The notes: a model not told the origin generated them from the letters alone. DNA of 14,926 nucleotides from UBA7446 sp964014735 (GCA_964014735.1 CAXHBH010000031.1:1-14926), one strand, 5' to 3'; positions 8,214-14,751 are shown, counted from the first letter of the stretch. Numbers and translations: made by a program.

Positions 8214-9102
8214 AATAATTATTGGGTAATTTATTTTTTTCGAATAGTTTGTGAATCCACAAAATAATTACCCCGAAGGCAACAGCTGAAATAATAAGTA
8301 ATACATTTTGTAGCCCTGAAACACTAAAGGATAATTTCACCAAAATAGTTGAGATTACAAATCCCGAATTCCGTATTACCTTATTAAATTTATCAGTGTG
8401 CGCAAAGGAAAACAATACTAAAAGTACGTCTACCAATATTAAAACAGTAAAAAAGTCATCAAAAAACACAGAATTAACATCAAGTCCTGTTGCAATGCCT
8501 TGTCCAAATTCAGAAATTTGCGATGCCCATTCAAATACATTGAAGAATGCAATAATGATAAATGTCGGCACCAACAAAACAGCTAATGACTTCTTAAATT
8601 TCACAAAACGAATAAGCTCAGGACGGGTTTCAGTTAGTTTTAATAGTTTTCTTACCCTAAATTTATTCATACTGTAGAAAAAGTGTATTAGTAAGAATAG
8701 GATTATTGTGGTTATAATATCATAAATAAATTGGAGATTTTGTGTGCTTTCAAACCAGTTCCCATCCAAAGATATATTTGATAAGTCTTTATATAGCCTC
8801 CTTATGATAATAAGCATAATTATTTCATATTGCTTACCAATGTAGATTGTCATGGATTTTGGCAAATAATAAATCAGCAAGTACACTTCATAAACGAGAA
8901 TGAACGAGAATGGTGTATAAATAGCCGAAATTGGATTAGTGAAAAGCTCTCTTGATACGGCAATTCCAAGAACGCCAAGGTCGTTTAAAGAAATCACAGC
9001 CAAATGAAGTAAAAAACTTACAATGGCAAGATTGATAATAAACTTTTCACTTAATTTTTTGGTTTTTTCATCCAAAAGTTTCGCATATAAAAGCTCAAAC
9101 AT
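8212..9102 (-). CDS. Multi-pass integral membrane protein, unknown function
   Basis: 296 residues with about six to eight hydrophobic helices, among them about 23-41, 63-80, 128-146, 170-190, 213-236 and 266-286, joined by short charged loops. A conserved-looking polar piece reads SEFGQGIATGLDVNSVFFDD before a long helix, followed by FAHTDKFNKVIRNSGF. There is no signal peptide beyond the first helix, and I recognise no family motif. The start ATG at 9102 is the first available; the gap to the divergent cupin gene is 88 bp. The stop codon (8212-8214) overlaps the T-tract of the 6S-like RNA terminator coming from the other side. It stands alone on its strand, so context gives no role. Confidence 0.8.
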   Translation of the reverse strand: MFELLYAKLLDEKTKKLSEKFIINLAIVSFLLHLAVISLNDLGVLGIAVSRELFTNPISAIYTPFSFILVYEVYLLIYYLPKSMTIYIGKQYEIIMLIIIRRLYKDLSNISLDGNWFESTQNLQFIYDIITTIILFLLIHFFYSMNKFRVRKLLKLTETRPELIRFVKFKKSLAVLLVPTFIIIAFFNVFEWASQISEFGQGIATGLDVNSVFFDDFFTVLILVDVLLVLFSFAHTDKFNKVIRNSGFVISTILVKLSFSVSGLQNVLLIISAVAFGVIILWIHKLFEKNKLPNNY

Positions 9103-9190
9103 GAAATTAAAATTTCTTCAATATATAAATTTAGATTAAATATGACACATCAATTCTTTTCCCTTGTTGTATTTTTAAACAAAAATTTTT

Positions 9191-9676
9191 ATGATGGATT
9201 CTTTCGATCAAATTAAGACTCATATAGAGTCGTTAGGTTTTAGTGTTGTGGCTTATGATTTTGAGCGGCCGTGGGGTGGTTTTTTGGTTATAGATGAGTC
9301 ACAAGCTCAAGACTTTGCCAATCAATTTTTTTCAGGATTAGATGTAAATTCACTTCGTATAGGGGACAAATTAAGTCCTAAAATATTGATTGTATGTCCT
9401 GAAGTCCGGCTCTCTTGGCAATACCATCACAGACGAGCTGAAATATGGCGTGTTTATAAGGGCACTGCTGGAATCATACGCTCTGATAACGATCAGGAAG
9501 GGGCATTAGAGGTACTAAATGAAGATGATCAGGTTAGACTTCAACAGGGCGAACGCCATCGGTTGGTTGGACTAGCTTCTCTTGCCTTGATAGCTGAAAT
9601 ATGGCAACACACTGATCCGCAAAACCCATCTGATGAAGATGATATTGTCCGGGTATCTGACGATTTTGGAAGATAA
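9191..9676 (+). CDS. Stand-alone cupin of the mannose-6-phosphate isomerase type II family
   Basis: 161 residues resembling the C-terminal cupin of bifunctional mannose-1-phosphate guanylyltransferase/phosphomannose isomerase, here without the nucleotidyltransferase half. Visible motifs are ERPWGGFLVI near the start, LSWQYHHRRAEIWRVYKGTA (metal-site H79/H80 and E84), QGERHRLVG (H123) and the closing DEDDIVRVSDDFGR. The tail closely mirrors the EDDIVR-DDYGR end of the type II isomerase cupins. A sugar-phosphate isomerase or sugar-binding role is plausible, but the substrate cannot be read from the sequence. Start codons at 9191 and 9194 are adjacent and indistinguishable. The next gene begins 2 bases after its stop, so the two form an operon. 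Confidence 0.82.
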   Translation: MMDSFDQIKTHIESLGFSVVAYDFERPWGGFLVIDESQAQDFANQFFSGLDVNSLRIGDKLSPKILIVCPEVRLSWQYHHRRAEIWRVYKGTAGIIRSDNDQEGALEVLNEDDQVRLQQGERHRLVGLASLALIAEIWQHTDPQNPSDEDDIVRVSDDFGR

Positions 9677-9678
9677 AA

Positions 9679-10185
9679 ATGAATTCATTTTCTACCCGTT
9701 TCGTTTCTATTGACATATTGGAACAAAAACTTGCGGTTTACTCTGATGTAGCTTTATTAACGCCTATTAACGAAAAGTGGAGCATATTGCAGCATCTTTA
9801 TCATTGCTGGTTGGTGGAAAGAGGTGTACTTGCTTATATTAAACTTAAAACGCAAGATCCTGATGCTTTGGAACGGGTACGCATATTAACTCGATTGCGG
9901 TTTCACCTTTTTTTTATTATCCTAAAACTAGGATTGTTAAAGGTTAAAGCTCCGAAAGTAGTGGAGACCTTTCCTGAAAACATGAACCGAGAGGATTTAT
10001 TTAAACGAATTTATAAAACACGAGTGGAGGCTGATTTGTTTTTTGAAGATTTACTTGAAGCCACAGCCCGAAAGGGAATTTTTAAGCATATGTTTATAGG
10101 ACGATTAAACAAAACATTAACCCAGAAATTTATCAAGCTTCATCTAGCTCACCACCTTAAATTGTGTGGTTTAAAGACCAATTAA
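9679..10185 (+). CDS. DinB/YfiT-fold putative metal-dependent protein
   Basis: 168 residues, all-alpha. An early motif INEKWSILQHLYHCWLVE places H39 (and H42) as in DinB-like four-helix bundles, which open with W-s-x-x-x-x-x-x-H. A late motif KLHLAHHLKLC supplies H155 and H159 as an HxxxH pair, completing the usual three-His metal site. Members include thiol-dependent S-transferases and many uncharacterised proteins, so no substrate is claimed. Residues 74-96 (rich in F, L and I) are unusually hydrophobic for a soluble bundle and may be a membrane-facing helix. It is coupled to the cupin gene (2-base gap). Its last 15 bases overlap the tail of a broken gene on the other strand. Confidence 0.72.
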   Translation: MNSFSTRFVSIDILEQKLAVYSDVALLTPINEKWSILQHLYHCWLVERGVLAYIKLKTQDPDALERVRILTRLRFHLFFIILKLGLLKVKAPKVVETFPENMNREDLFKRIYKTRVEADLFFEDLLEATARKGIFKHMFIGRLNKTLTQKFIKLHLAHHLKLCGLKTN

Positions 10186-11017
10186 ATAACCCATTGAAAT
10201 AGAAAAGTAGCCGTTGTTATTGAGATTGTCCTCTCCTGGAAGAGGATTTGGTATTGCATAGCTGTACTCAATTTCAAAATCCCATTTTCCAAAGTCAACC
10301 TCTAAGGGAGTACTCAGCTGTGTATTCAAAATTTGAAAAACTTCTGTACTTACCTCTTAAAATTGTAAAAAGTCAACACACACTAGTCCGATAACCGTTT
10401 TATTTTCCCAAAAAACACCAATCCTAGGTTCAATAAATATATCCAGTGATTTGCTTTCCTAGATGTAAATGTTGAAGTAGTTGTTGTTAGATAAATAACT
10501 TAAGCTGTCACCCCCAAATAAATAACTGCCCGAGAGCACGTTTCTAAACCATTTTTTTCGAAAACTCAAGCTCAATGAAACACGTTGATTGTTCAGATCC
10601 GCAACATCTTCTGTAAAGGTGGTATATGAACACATAACCGTTGCCATAATTGATTTTTTTGCTTAGGTAGTCTGAGTAACCACCACTAAATGTAACAAAA
10701 TCCCATTGTGGGTTAATTTCACTTTAAAAACCCGATCCCACATTTAAAAAAAAGTTATTGGAGTCTATATAACTAATGGCTTGAAAGAAACTGTACTGCT
10801 CAACCCCAAAATCACGTACTAAAAAAGGGTTTTGTTATTGTAGAGTGTGTTTATGGAGAGAAAAATATTGACTTTTAAAATCATTGACCATAGCCTCAAT
10901 TGCTAAGCTATTAGTGGGAAAGAATTTATCTAAAATTGCATCTGACTAGGGCTTAAAGCTTTCTTGCGCCAAGACCAAAGCGGGAACACATGTTACAATA
11001 AATTTTAGTTTCTTCAC
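10171..11017 (-). pseudogene. Broken secreted, probably outer-membrane beta-barrel, protein gene
   Basis: On the - strand a GTG (probably once ATG) at 11017 opens a signal-peptide-like stretch, VKKLKFIVTCVPALVLAQES. Reading on gives FPTNSLAIEAMVNDFKSQYF, NPFLVRDFGVEQYSFFQAIS, a stop, then INPQWDFVTFSGGYSDYLS. A frameshift near 10630 leads to the 10459-10647 frame (TFTEDVADLNNQRVSLSLSF and onward). After a stop it continues EPRIGVFWENKTVIGL and ends DFEIEYSYAIPNPLPG to GYLIGL with TAA at 10171. Internal stops (three TAA, two TAG) and one frameshift break the gene. Alternating aromatic and polar residues suggest beta strands of an outer-membrane barrel of about 280 residues. I do not recognise the family. 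This decayed gene accounts for the 10186-11017 gap. Confidence 0.75.
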
Positions 11018-11028
11018 CTAAATGGACT

Positions 11029-11049
11029 GAAAGGGGGCAAAGCCCCCAA
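11029..11049 (-). terminator. Hairpin terminator after the sigma/anti-sigma/repeat-protein operon
   Basis: GGGGGC (11033-11038) and GCCCCC (11042-11047) form a six-bp all-GC stem with an AAA loop (TTT on the - strand), a striking GC cluster in AT-rich DNA. On the - strand it lies about 15 bases after the stop of the gene ending at 11062 and is followed by TTTC. The T-tract is short, so termination may be incomplete. Confidence 0.6.
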
Positions 11050-11061
11050 TCTAATCCTTTA

Positions 11062-11529
11062 TTATTTTATCTTTCTCTCTTTAATATTTTCTTTTCGCTC
11101 TTTAAGCTGTTCCTTACGGTCCTTCATATTTCCCAAACGTTTTTTTATTTTTTTTCTACGTTCTCTAATCATTTGTTTTTGCTCATCTGTAATGGTGGCG
11201 CGGAAAGCATCTTTTAAGGCTTTAATTTCATTGCGATTAGCTTCCAGTATTGCCTTTTGCGTTTCTGTAAAACTTGTTCTTAGTGCTTCCATGCGCTCTC
11301 TTTTACCAAGTTCTTTGTTTTCCATGATGGCAAGTTGCTTATCGGTAAGTGAACTTTTAAATTCCTTTCGGTTTTCTTTTACTGCAGCTTTTTGAGTTTT
11401 TAGCATTTCAATTTGCTCGGGGGTATATATTTTTTCTTTCTCTTTCGGTTCGTCTTGCGCTATTGCAAATTGCCCAAATGCCATTACTGCAAGTATAATG
11501 GTGATTTTGATGGTTTTCATATTTTTCAA
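11062..11529 (-). CDS. Periplasmic Spy/ZraP-like protein with four 26-residue T-x-x-Q repeats
   Basis: 155 residues with a signal peptide (about 1-24, cut before QDEP). The mature part is four back-to-back repeats of exactly 26 residues: 34-59 (IYTPEQIEML...), 60-85 (SLTDKQLAIM...), 86-111 (SFTETQKAIL...) and 112-137 (TITDEQKQMI...). Position 3 is always Thr and position 6 always Gln; positions 9-10 are hydrophobic. This T-x-x-Q turn followed by a helix recalls the LTxxQ motif of Spy/CpxP/ZraP stress proteins. A basic tail (138-155) repeats a K-E-R-K-E-like heptad. The protein is strongly helical and charged. As third gene after an ECF sigma and its membrane partner, it may be a periplasmic sensor or chaperone of that system, comparable to CnrX next to CnrY/CnrH. 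M4 is an alternative start. Confidence 0.8.
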   Translation of the reverse strand: MKNMKTIKITIILAVMAFGQFAIAQDEPKEKEKIYTPEQIEMLKTQKAAVKENRKEFKSSLTDKQLAIMENKELGKRERMEALRTSFTETQKAILEANRNEIKALKDAFRATITDEQKQMIRERRKKIKKRLGNMKDRKEQLKERKENIKERKIK

Positions 11530-11574
11530 TTTTTATGTTTAATCTTTAGACCTACTGTTTTATAAATAGTTTTA

Positions 11575-11889
11575 TTAGGCTTCATTAAAAACAAATTTTT
11601 CATCAAACCAATCATCAAATGCTTCGTCACTGACTTCTAAAGACTCAATGGTTAATTCTTCAAATGTGTTTATCTCGTAATTGATGACCTGCTGCTCTTT
11701 AACCCACAAGAATACAATTGCCATAATTCCAAGTAAGGCGGCGGTAGCAAGTATTACCTTATTACCAAAAAAACGAGGCACATTAATTTCTTCTTTAAAT
11801 AATGATAATATTTCTTTTTTTGAGGAATCCAAATATCCTGGTGGTACTTTGTAACCCAATTGTTCTTTATGTAAATGTTTCTGATTCAT
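11575..11889 (-). CDS. Single-pass membrane protein, probable anti-sigma factor
   Basis: 104 residues. The cytoplasmic N-terminus (1-43) includes GYKVPPGYLDSSKKEIL, a short segment of the kind found in Bacteroidota sigma-linked membrane proteins. One transmembrane helix covers about 45-63 (VILATAALLGIMAIVFLWV). The outside part (64-104) is very acidic and ends SDEAFDDWFDEKF. No zinc-binding anti-sigma (ZAS) motif is present, so the anti-sigma role rests on gene order: its ATG overlaps the stop of the ECF sigma gene (ATGA). The acidic outer tail and the strongly basic periplasmic protein encoded next could bind each other; this is inference from charge. Confidence 0.7.
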   Translation of the reverse strand: MNQKHLHKEQLGYKVPPGYLDSSKKEILSLFKEEINVPRFFGNKVILATAALLGIMAIVFLWVKEQQVINYEINTFEELTIESLEVSDEAFDDWFDEKFVFNEA

Positions 11890-12428
11890 ACGGTAGCTTT
11901 TACATTTATTATAATTTTTTCTTTGGCGGCATAAAATGCTGTTTTAATGGAGTTTTTGTTCCATGTTGTTATTTCAGCGATTTCATTAAAAGTGAGTTCG
12001 TCAAAATACTTCATCTGAAAAATGCGTTGTTGCTTTTCAGGAAGCTTAATCAATGACTCGTGGAAGGCATAGCTAACGGAATCTAGATCAAAATATGGAT
12101 CAGCAGTAAGCTTACTTAAAGGATCTGTTAATTCCCCTTTGCCACTGCTGTATCCTAATTTTTGTTGTTTTTTGAGTAACCTCAAGGACTCGTTATAGGC
12201 AATTCGAAAACACCAGGTTTTAACGCTGCTTCGGAACCTAAACCCTTTTAATCCCTTAAATATTCTGATATATGTATTTTGTATTACATCATCGGCATCT
12301 TGATGCTGTTTTACTAGTTTTCTAATATGCCAATAGAGTATCTCGTGATATAGTTCTGAAATAGCTTTGACCGCCCTGCCATACTGTTTTCTTTTGAGTT
12401 GTTCAATTATGTAATTTTCCTGCTGCAA
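11886..12428 (-). CDS. ECF-type RNA polymerase sigma factor
   Basis: 180 residues, the normal size for an extracytoplasmic-function sigma-70. Region 2 lies at about 24-95, with DADDVIQNTYIRIFKGLKGF (region 2.2) and SVKTWCFRIAYNESLRLLKK (2.3-2.4). Region 4 lies at about 120-175, with LPEKQQRIFQMKYFDELTFN then EIAEITTWNKNSIKTAFYAA as the helix-turn-helix that reads the -35 element. It would direct polymerase to a stress regulon, normally held inactive by the membrane protein encoded next. The start is TTG at 12428: an in-frame TAA four codons upstream (12438-12440) leaves no ATG before region 2, and the ATG codons near 12436 and 12442 are out of frame. The upstream gap holds a tRNA-type gene and its terminator. 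Confidence 0.88.
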   Translation of the reverse strand: MQQENYIIEQLKRKQYGRAVKAISELYHEILYWHIRKLVKQHQDADDVIQNTYIRIFKGLKGFRFRSSVKTWCFRIAYNESLRLLKKQQKLGYSSGKGELTDPLSKLTADPYFDLDSVSYAFHESLIKLPEKQQRIFQMKYFDELTFNEIAEITTWNKNSIKTAFYAAKEKIIINVKATV

Positions 12429-12543
12429 TGCGCATTTTTATCATATAGACCCACTAAAAGTAAAAAAGTTTTAATAAATCAAAAAACTTATTATCAGTAG
12501 CTGCCATACTTATTACACTTCTCGAATTGGTTCAGTAAAGTCA

Positions 12544-12569
12544 CAAAAAAACCCCCTGTAAAGAGGGTT
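12544..12569 (-). terminator. Terminator downstream of the tRNA-Met gene
   Basis: On the - strand, AACCCTC, a 6-base loop (TTTACA) and GGGGGTT make a seven-bp stem with one T-G pair, followed by a run of T (TTTTTT). It begins five bases after the tRNA discriminator base. It separates the tRNA from the downstream sigma factor gene. Confidence 0.75.
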
Positions 12570-12573
12570 GTTG

Positions 12574-12647
12574 TAGCGAGAGGGAGACTTGAACTCCCGA
12601 CCTCCGGGTTATGAATCCGACGCTCTAACCGGCTGAGCTACCTGTTA
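12574..12647 (-). tRNA. tRNA-Met (CAT) with a broken acceptor stem, probable attachment-site remnant
   Basis: Read on the - strand: D-arm GCTC/GAGC, anticodon loop TTCATAA (CAT), variable loop AGGTC, T-arm GGGAG-TTCAAGT-CTCCC, discriminator A at 12574, no encoded CCA. The 3' acceptor strand is TCTCGCT and should face AGCGAGG or similar. Instead the 5' side reads TAACAGG: positions 5-7 (AGG) still pair, but positions 1-4 (12647-12644) all mismatch. The rest of the gene is well preserved (only a tolerable A31-C39 mismatch), so the loss is confined to the end facing the integrase gene. As it stands it should not be processed or charged normally. The best reading is that the 5' end was replaced by integrated DNA. 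A sequencing or PCR chimera is the main alternative. Confidence 0.78.
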
Positions 12648-12661
12648 TTCAGTTACTTAAA

Positions 12662-12697
12662 TACACTTGTTATTTAACTGCCAGTAATTACTGCCAG
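12662..12697 (+). promoter_or_regulatory. Putative integrase promoter with ACTGCCAG direct repeats
   Basis: TACACTTG at 12662-12669 matches TAnnTTTG at all but one defined base. Just downstream, ACTGCCAG occurs twice (12677-12684 and 12690-12697), 13 bases apart centre to centre, ending one base before the integrase ATG. Paired direct repeats at this place fit an operator or recombinase arm-binding sites. No -33 element is clear. Confidence 0.35.
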
Positions 12698-12698
12698 A

Positions 12699-13742
12699 AT
12701 GAGCAACATTAAAGTATCTATCGGAACATCAAAATCTAAACCTATTATTGTCATTTATTACAATGAAACACGCCATCGATATTGGAATGGCAAAGCAATC
12801 AATGTAAATATATCTTCTGAAGAAAATCCTAATCTGCTAAAAGCTGCATTTGAACTAAAGTTAAGAGAAGGGTGGAGGCCTGAATCAAAGAAAAAGCAGG
12901 TTAAAGAGCTGCCTTTGACAGTTATTGAAACTCTTGAAAGAGGAGTTGAAACTAAGATAAATCAAGGTTGCTCTGAACGATACATTAAAGATGTTAAACG
13001 TATTGTAACACTTTGGAAGCGATATGAGAGAGAACAGCATTTAAGGAATCTTAATCTTGATAAATTGCAACCATCACACATTAGAAACTTCCTTGTAAGA
13101 CCTAACTGGAGTGCAAAAACTCAACGAACAGTAAAGTCTACTTTAAGTCCATTACTGTCTGAATTTACTCCTAATTTAGTTCAAAGTGTAAGACTAAAGA
13201 AACCCACCTCAACTCTTCATAAACCATTTGATAATGTTAATGAAGTACTTAATGCTGTTAGAGATTATAATCAACAGCTATACCTATGCTGTTTAATGAT
13301 CTATGGGTGTCTTCTGCGACCTCACAGAGAGATTAGAGAGCTTACCTGGGGTGACTTTTCAGAAGACCTTAGGTACATTCATTTATCAGGAAATAGAAAC
13401 AAATCAGGAAGAAATAGGATTGTGCCTGTTCCATCTTATGTTAGAGATATACTTGTAAAGGGCGAGTCTAATCATAATATCTTTTCTGGAAGACAACAAC
13501 CTTTAAACAATGATTATTTTAAGACCCTTTGGAGCCGTTTTAAGAAACAATCAGATATACTTGAACAAGGACAAACACTATATTCTTTTAGGCATTCAGG
13601 AGCTATTGAAATCTTTAAGAGAACTGGGTCTATACACAAGCTACAAAGAGCAATGGGTCATTCAAGTTTAAATGTATCCTTAACTTACTTAAGAGGTTTA
13701 GAGGTTGCTGAACTTGAGGAAAGTGATATGCCTATGATTTAA
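12699..13742 (+). CDS. Tyrosine recombinase/integrase
   Basis: 347 residues. Residues 1-65 may form an arm-type or beta-rich N-terminal domain (YYNETRHRYWNGKAINV). About 70-165 is the SAM-like core-binding domain (SERYIKDVKRIVTLWKRYER, KTQRTVKSTLSPLL). The catalytic domain covers about 180-347 with R207 (GCLLRPHREI), K235 (NKSGR), R298-H299 (LYSFRHSGA), H321 (MGHSSLN) and nucleophile Y330 (SLTYLRGLE). The first His of the usual HxxR box is Tyr (Y295), a tolerated change in this family. All other catalytic residues are present, so it should be active. It would carry out site-specific integration and excision of the DNA that holds it. Its gene starts about 50 bases from the damaged 5' end of the tRNA-Met gene, which supports that gene as its target. 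Two unknown genes follow on the same strand. Confidence 0.9.
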   Translation: MSNIKVSIGTSKSKPIIVIYYNETRHRYWNGKAINVNISSEENPNLLKAAFELKLREGWRPESKKKQVKELPLTVIETLERGVETKINQGCSERYIKDVKRIVTLWKRYEREQHLRNLNLDKLQPSHIRNFLVRPNWSAKTQRTVKSTLSPLLSEFTPNLVQSVRLKKPTSTLHKPFDNVNEVLNAVRDYNQQLYLCCLMIYGCLLRPHREIRELTWGDFSEDLRYIHLSGNRNKSGRNRIVPVPSYVRDILVKGESNHNIFSGRQQPLNNDYFKTLWSRFKKQSDILEQGQTLYSFRHSGAIEIFKRTGSIHKLQRAMGHSSLNVSLTYLRGLEVAELEESDMPMI

Positions 13743-13773
13743 TTGTTTAAATTAGTGCTTTTAAAACAAAAAG

Positions 13774-14097
13774 ATGAAGAAATTTTCTGCCTCTATTTTA
13801 GGGTTTCTTGTAGCACTTATTGATTACTCAATTTCTTTGTATCAACAATTAAGATTGATTAATAACAAAAGTAAAAGCGTGTTAGTTAAAGAAGAAAACG
13901 TTTCTCCCTTTGAATTCGATTTGCAGTTAGATATAATCACAAGTACAATTGTTCCTGACTTACTTTTTATTTTTGCAGGTTCTTTTCTCATATATTACCC
14001 CGTTTCCATTTTCAGAAAAAACACATTATATAAAAATTTTGTTATTGTGTTTTCAATTTTATTATTGATTTCACTTTATGGGAAATATGGTTTTTAA
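13774..14097 (+). CDS. Small membrane protein, unknown, first cargo gene of the island
   Basis: 107 residues with about three hydrophobic helices: about 7-26 (ILGFLVALIDYSISLY), 59-80 (VPDLLFIFAGSFLIYYPVSI) and 86-103 (NFVIVFSILLLISLYG). Between the first two lies a polar stretch of about 30 residues (LINNKSKSVLVKEENVSPFE). I recognise no family. It starts 31 bases after the integrase stop and its 3' end overlaps the next gene by 20 bases (or 11 if the downstream ATG is used), so it is likely cotranscribed with that gene. It is AT-rich like the rest of the island. Its membrane location is well supported; its function is not. Confidence 0.62.
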   Translation: MKKFSASILGFLVALIDYSISLYQQLRLINNKSKSVLVKEENVSPFEFDLQLDIITSTIVPDLLFIFAGSFLIYYPVSIFRKNTLYKNFVIVFSILLLISLYGKYGF

Positions 14098-14677
14098 AAT
14101 TCTTTTTTTATTACTAATATCGATTAACTGTTTCTCTCAAATACTTTATTCTAAAGATGGTGTGAGTTTGGGAGAAAAATCTATAATTGTACAGTCCTGT
14201 ATTGCAGGTGGCAACACAGAATTAACAGAAATAAACGGTCTGAAAATTGATTTTAAAGACTATTGCAAATGTTTTGCTGAATCTGTTATCCCAAACTATA
14301 ATTACAACGAAATAATCGATGCCGTAAATTCAAATAATTTGAAAGGGCTAATTCAATCTGAAAAAGGATTTGATTTAGTTATGGAATGTTTGAATTTGAC
14401 AAATGTTAATTATAATAATGAGTTTAATTGGGGCTCAAGCAAGAAATACAAAGAAGAGTGGTTAAGACAAATAACTGCTAATTGTTTTGAATCCTTTGAA
14501 TCTTCTTTGGATGTGTCAAAAGATTGGACAATAGTCTTTTGTAATTGCTATTCTGAAAAGATAATAACTGGTAAATATTCACAGATTGAAATTGAGGAGT
14601 CTGACGAGAATAGTGCTTTTTTTAAAGAAGTAATTATGTATTGCTCCAATAAGGCAAATAAAACTGAATCGCTTTAG
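14078..14677 (+). CDS. Secreted Cys-rich protein with a duplicated C...CxC...C module
   Basis: 199 residues with a signal peptide to about residue 20 (FKILFLLLISINCFS, cut before Q21). M4 at 14087 is as good a start. The mature protein has two copies of one cysteine pattern. Copy 1 is C41, C63-K-C65 (DYCKCFAESV) and C104 (LVMECL); copy 2 is C136, C155-N-C157 (VFCNCYSEKI) and C189 (EVIMYC). Spacings are 22/2/39 and 19/2/32. Each CxC is preceded by an aromatic residue and followed by an aromatic residue and a Glu-containing helix, and each copy ends with a V-x-x-C or V-x-x-x-C. Eight mature cysteines outside the cytoplasm suggest disulfides or metal binding. N-1 before C18 makes a lipobox unlikely. 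I do not recognise a named family. It overlaps the preceding membrane-protein gene. Confidence 0.68.
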   Translation: MGNMVFKILFLLLISINCFSQILYSKDGVSLGEKSIIVQSCIAGGNTELTEINGLKIDFKDYCKCFAESVIPNYNYNEIIDAVNSNNLKGLIQSEKGFDLVMECLNLTNVNYNNEFNWGSSKKYKEEWLRQITANCFESFESSLDVSKDWTIVFCNCYSEKIITGKYSQIEIEESDENSAFFKEVIMYCSNKANKTESL

Positions 14678-14751
14678 CGTTATTTTCTAACTAAATGTTC
14701 TGCCAAATACAAATAGTGGGGCTAATAGTAGAAATAACAGAATTCTCATAC

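Noticed and set aside
8480..9360. Shared GLDVNS residues in the membrane protein and the cupin as a sign of common origin.
   Set aside because: Six residues in otherwise unrelated proteins on opposite strands; chance is enough.
10459..10647. A 62-codon open frame on the - strand as a separate small gene.
   Set aside because: It is one readable piece of the broken barrel-protein gene and joins pieces on both sides across a frameshift and a stop.
45..11017. Possible recoding of TAA/TAG as Gln, since internal stops in two genes sit at Gln-like positions.
   Set aside because: Intact genes here end with TAA, TAG and TGA at sensible lengths, and both affected genes also have frameshifts, so decay explains them.
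12466..12489. AAGTTTT/AAAACTT inverted repeat upstream of the sigma gene as a terminator or operator.
   Set aside because: The arms are almost all A/T in a very A/T-rich gap, so this can easily occur by chance.
14701..14707. CTGCCA near 14700 as a third copy of the ACTGCCAG repeat.
   Set aside because: Only six bases match and spacing is unrelated to the pair at 12677-12697.
14679..14740. Imperfect inverted repeat (GTTATTTTCTA with TAGAAATAAC) before the integrase remnant, as a cassette recombination site.
   Set aside because: Arms mismatch, the loop is about 40 bases, and there is no second copy next to the intact integrase.
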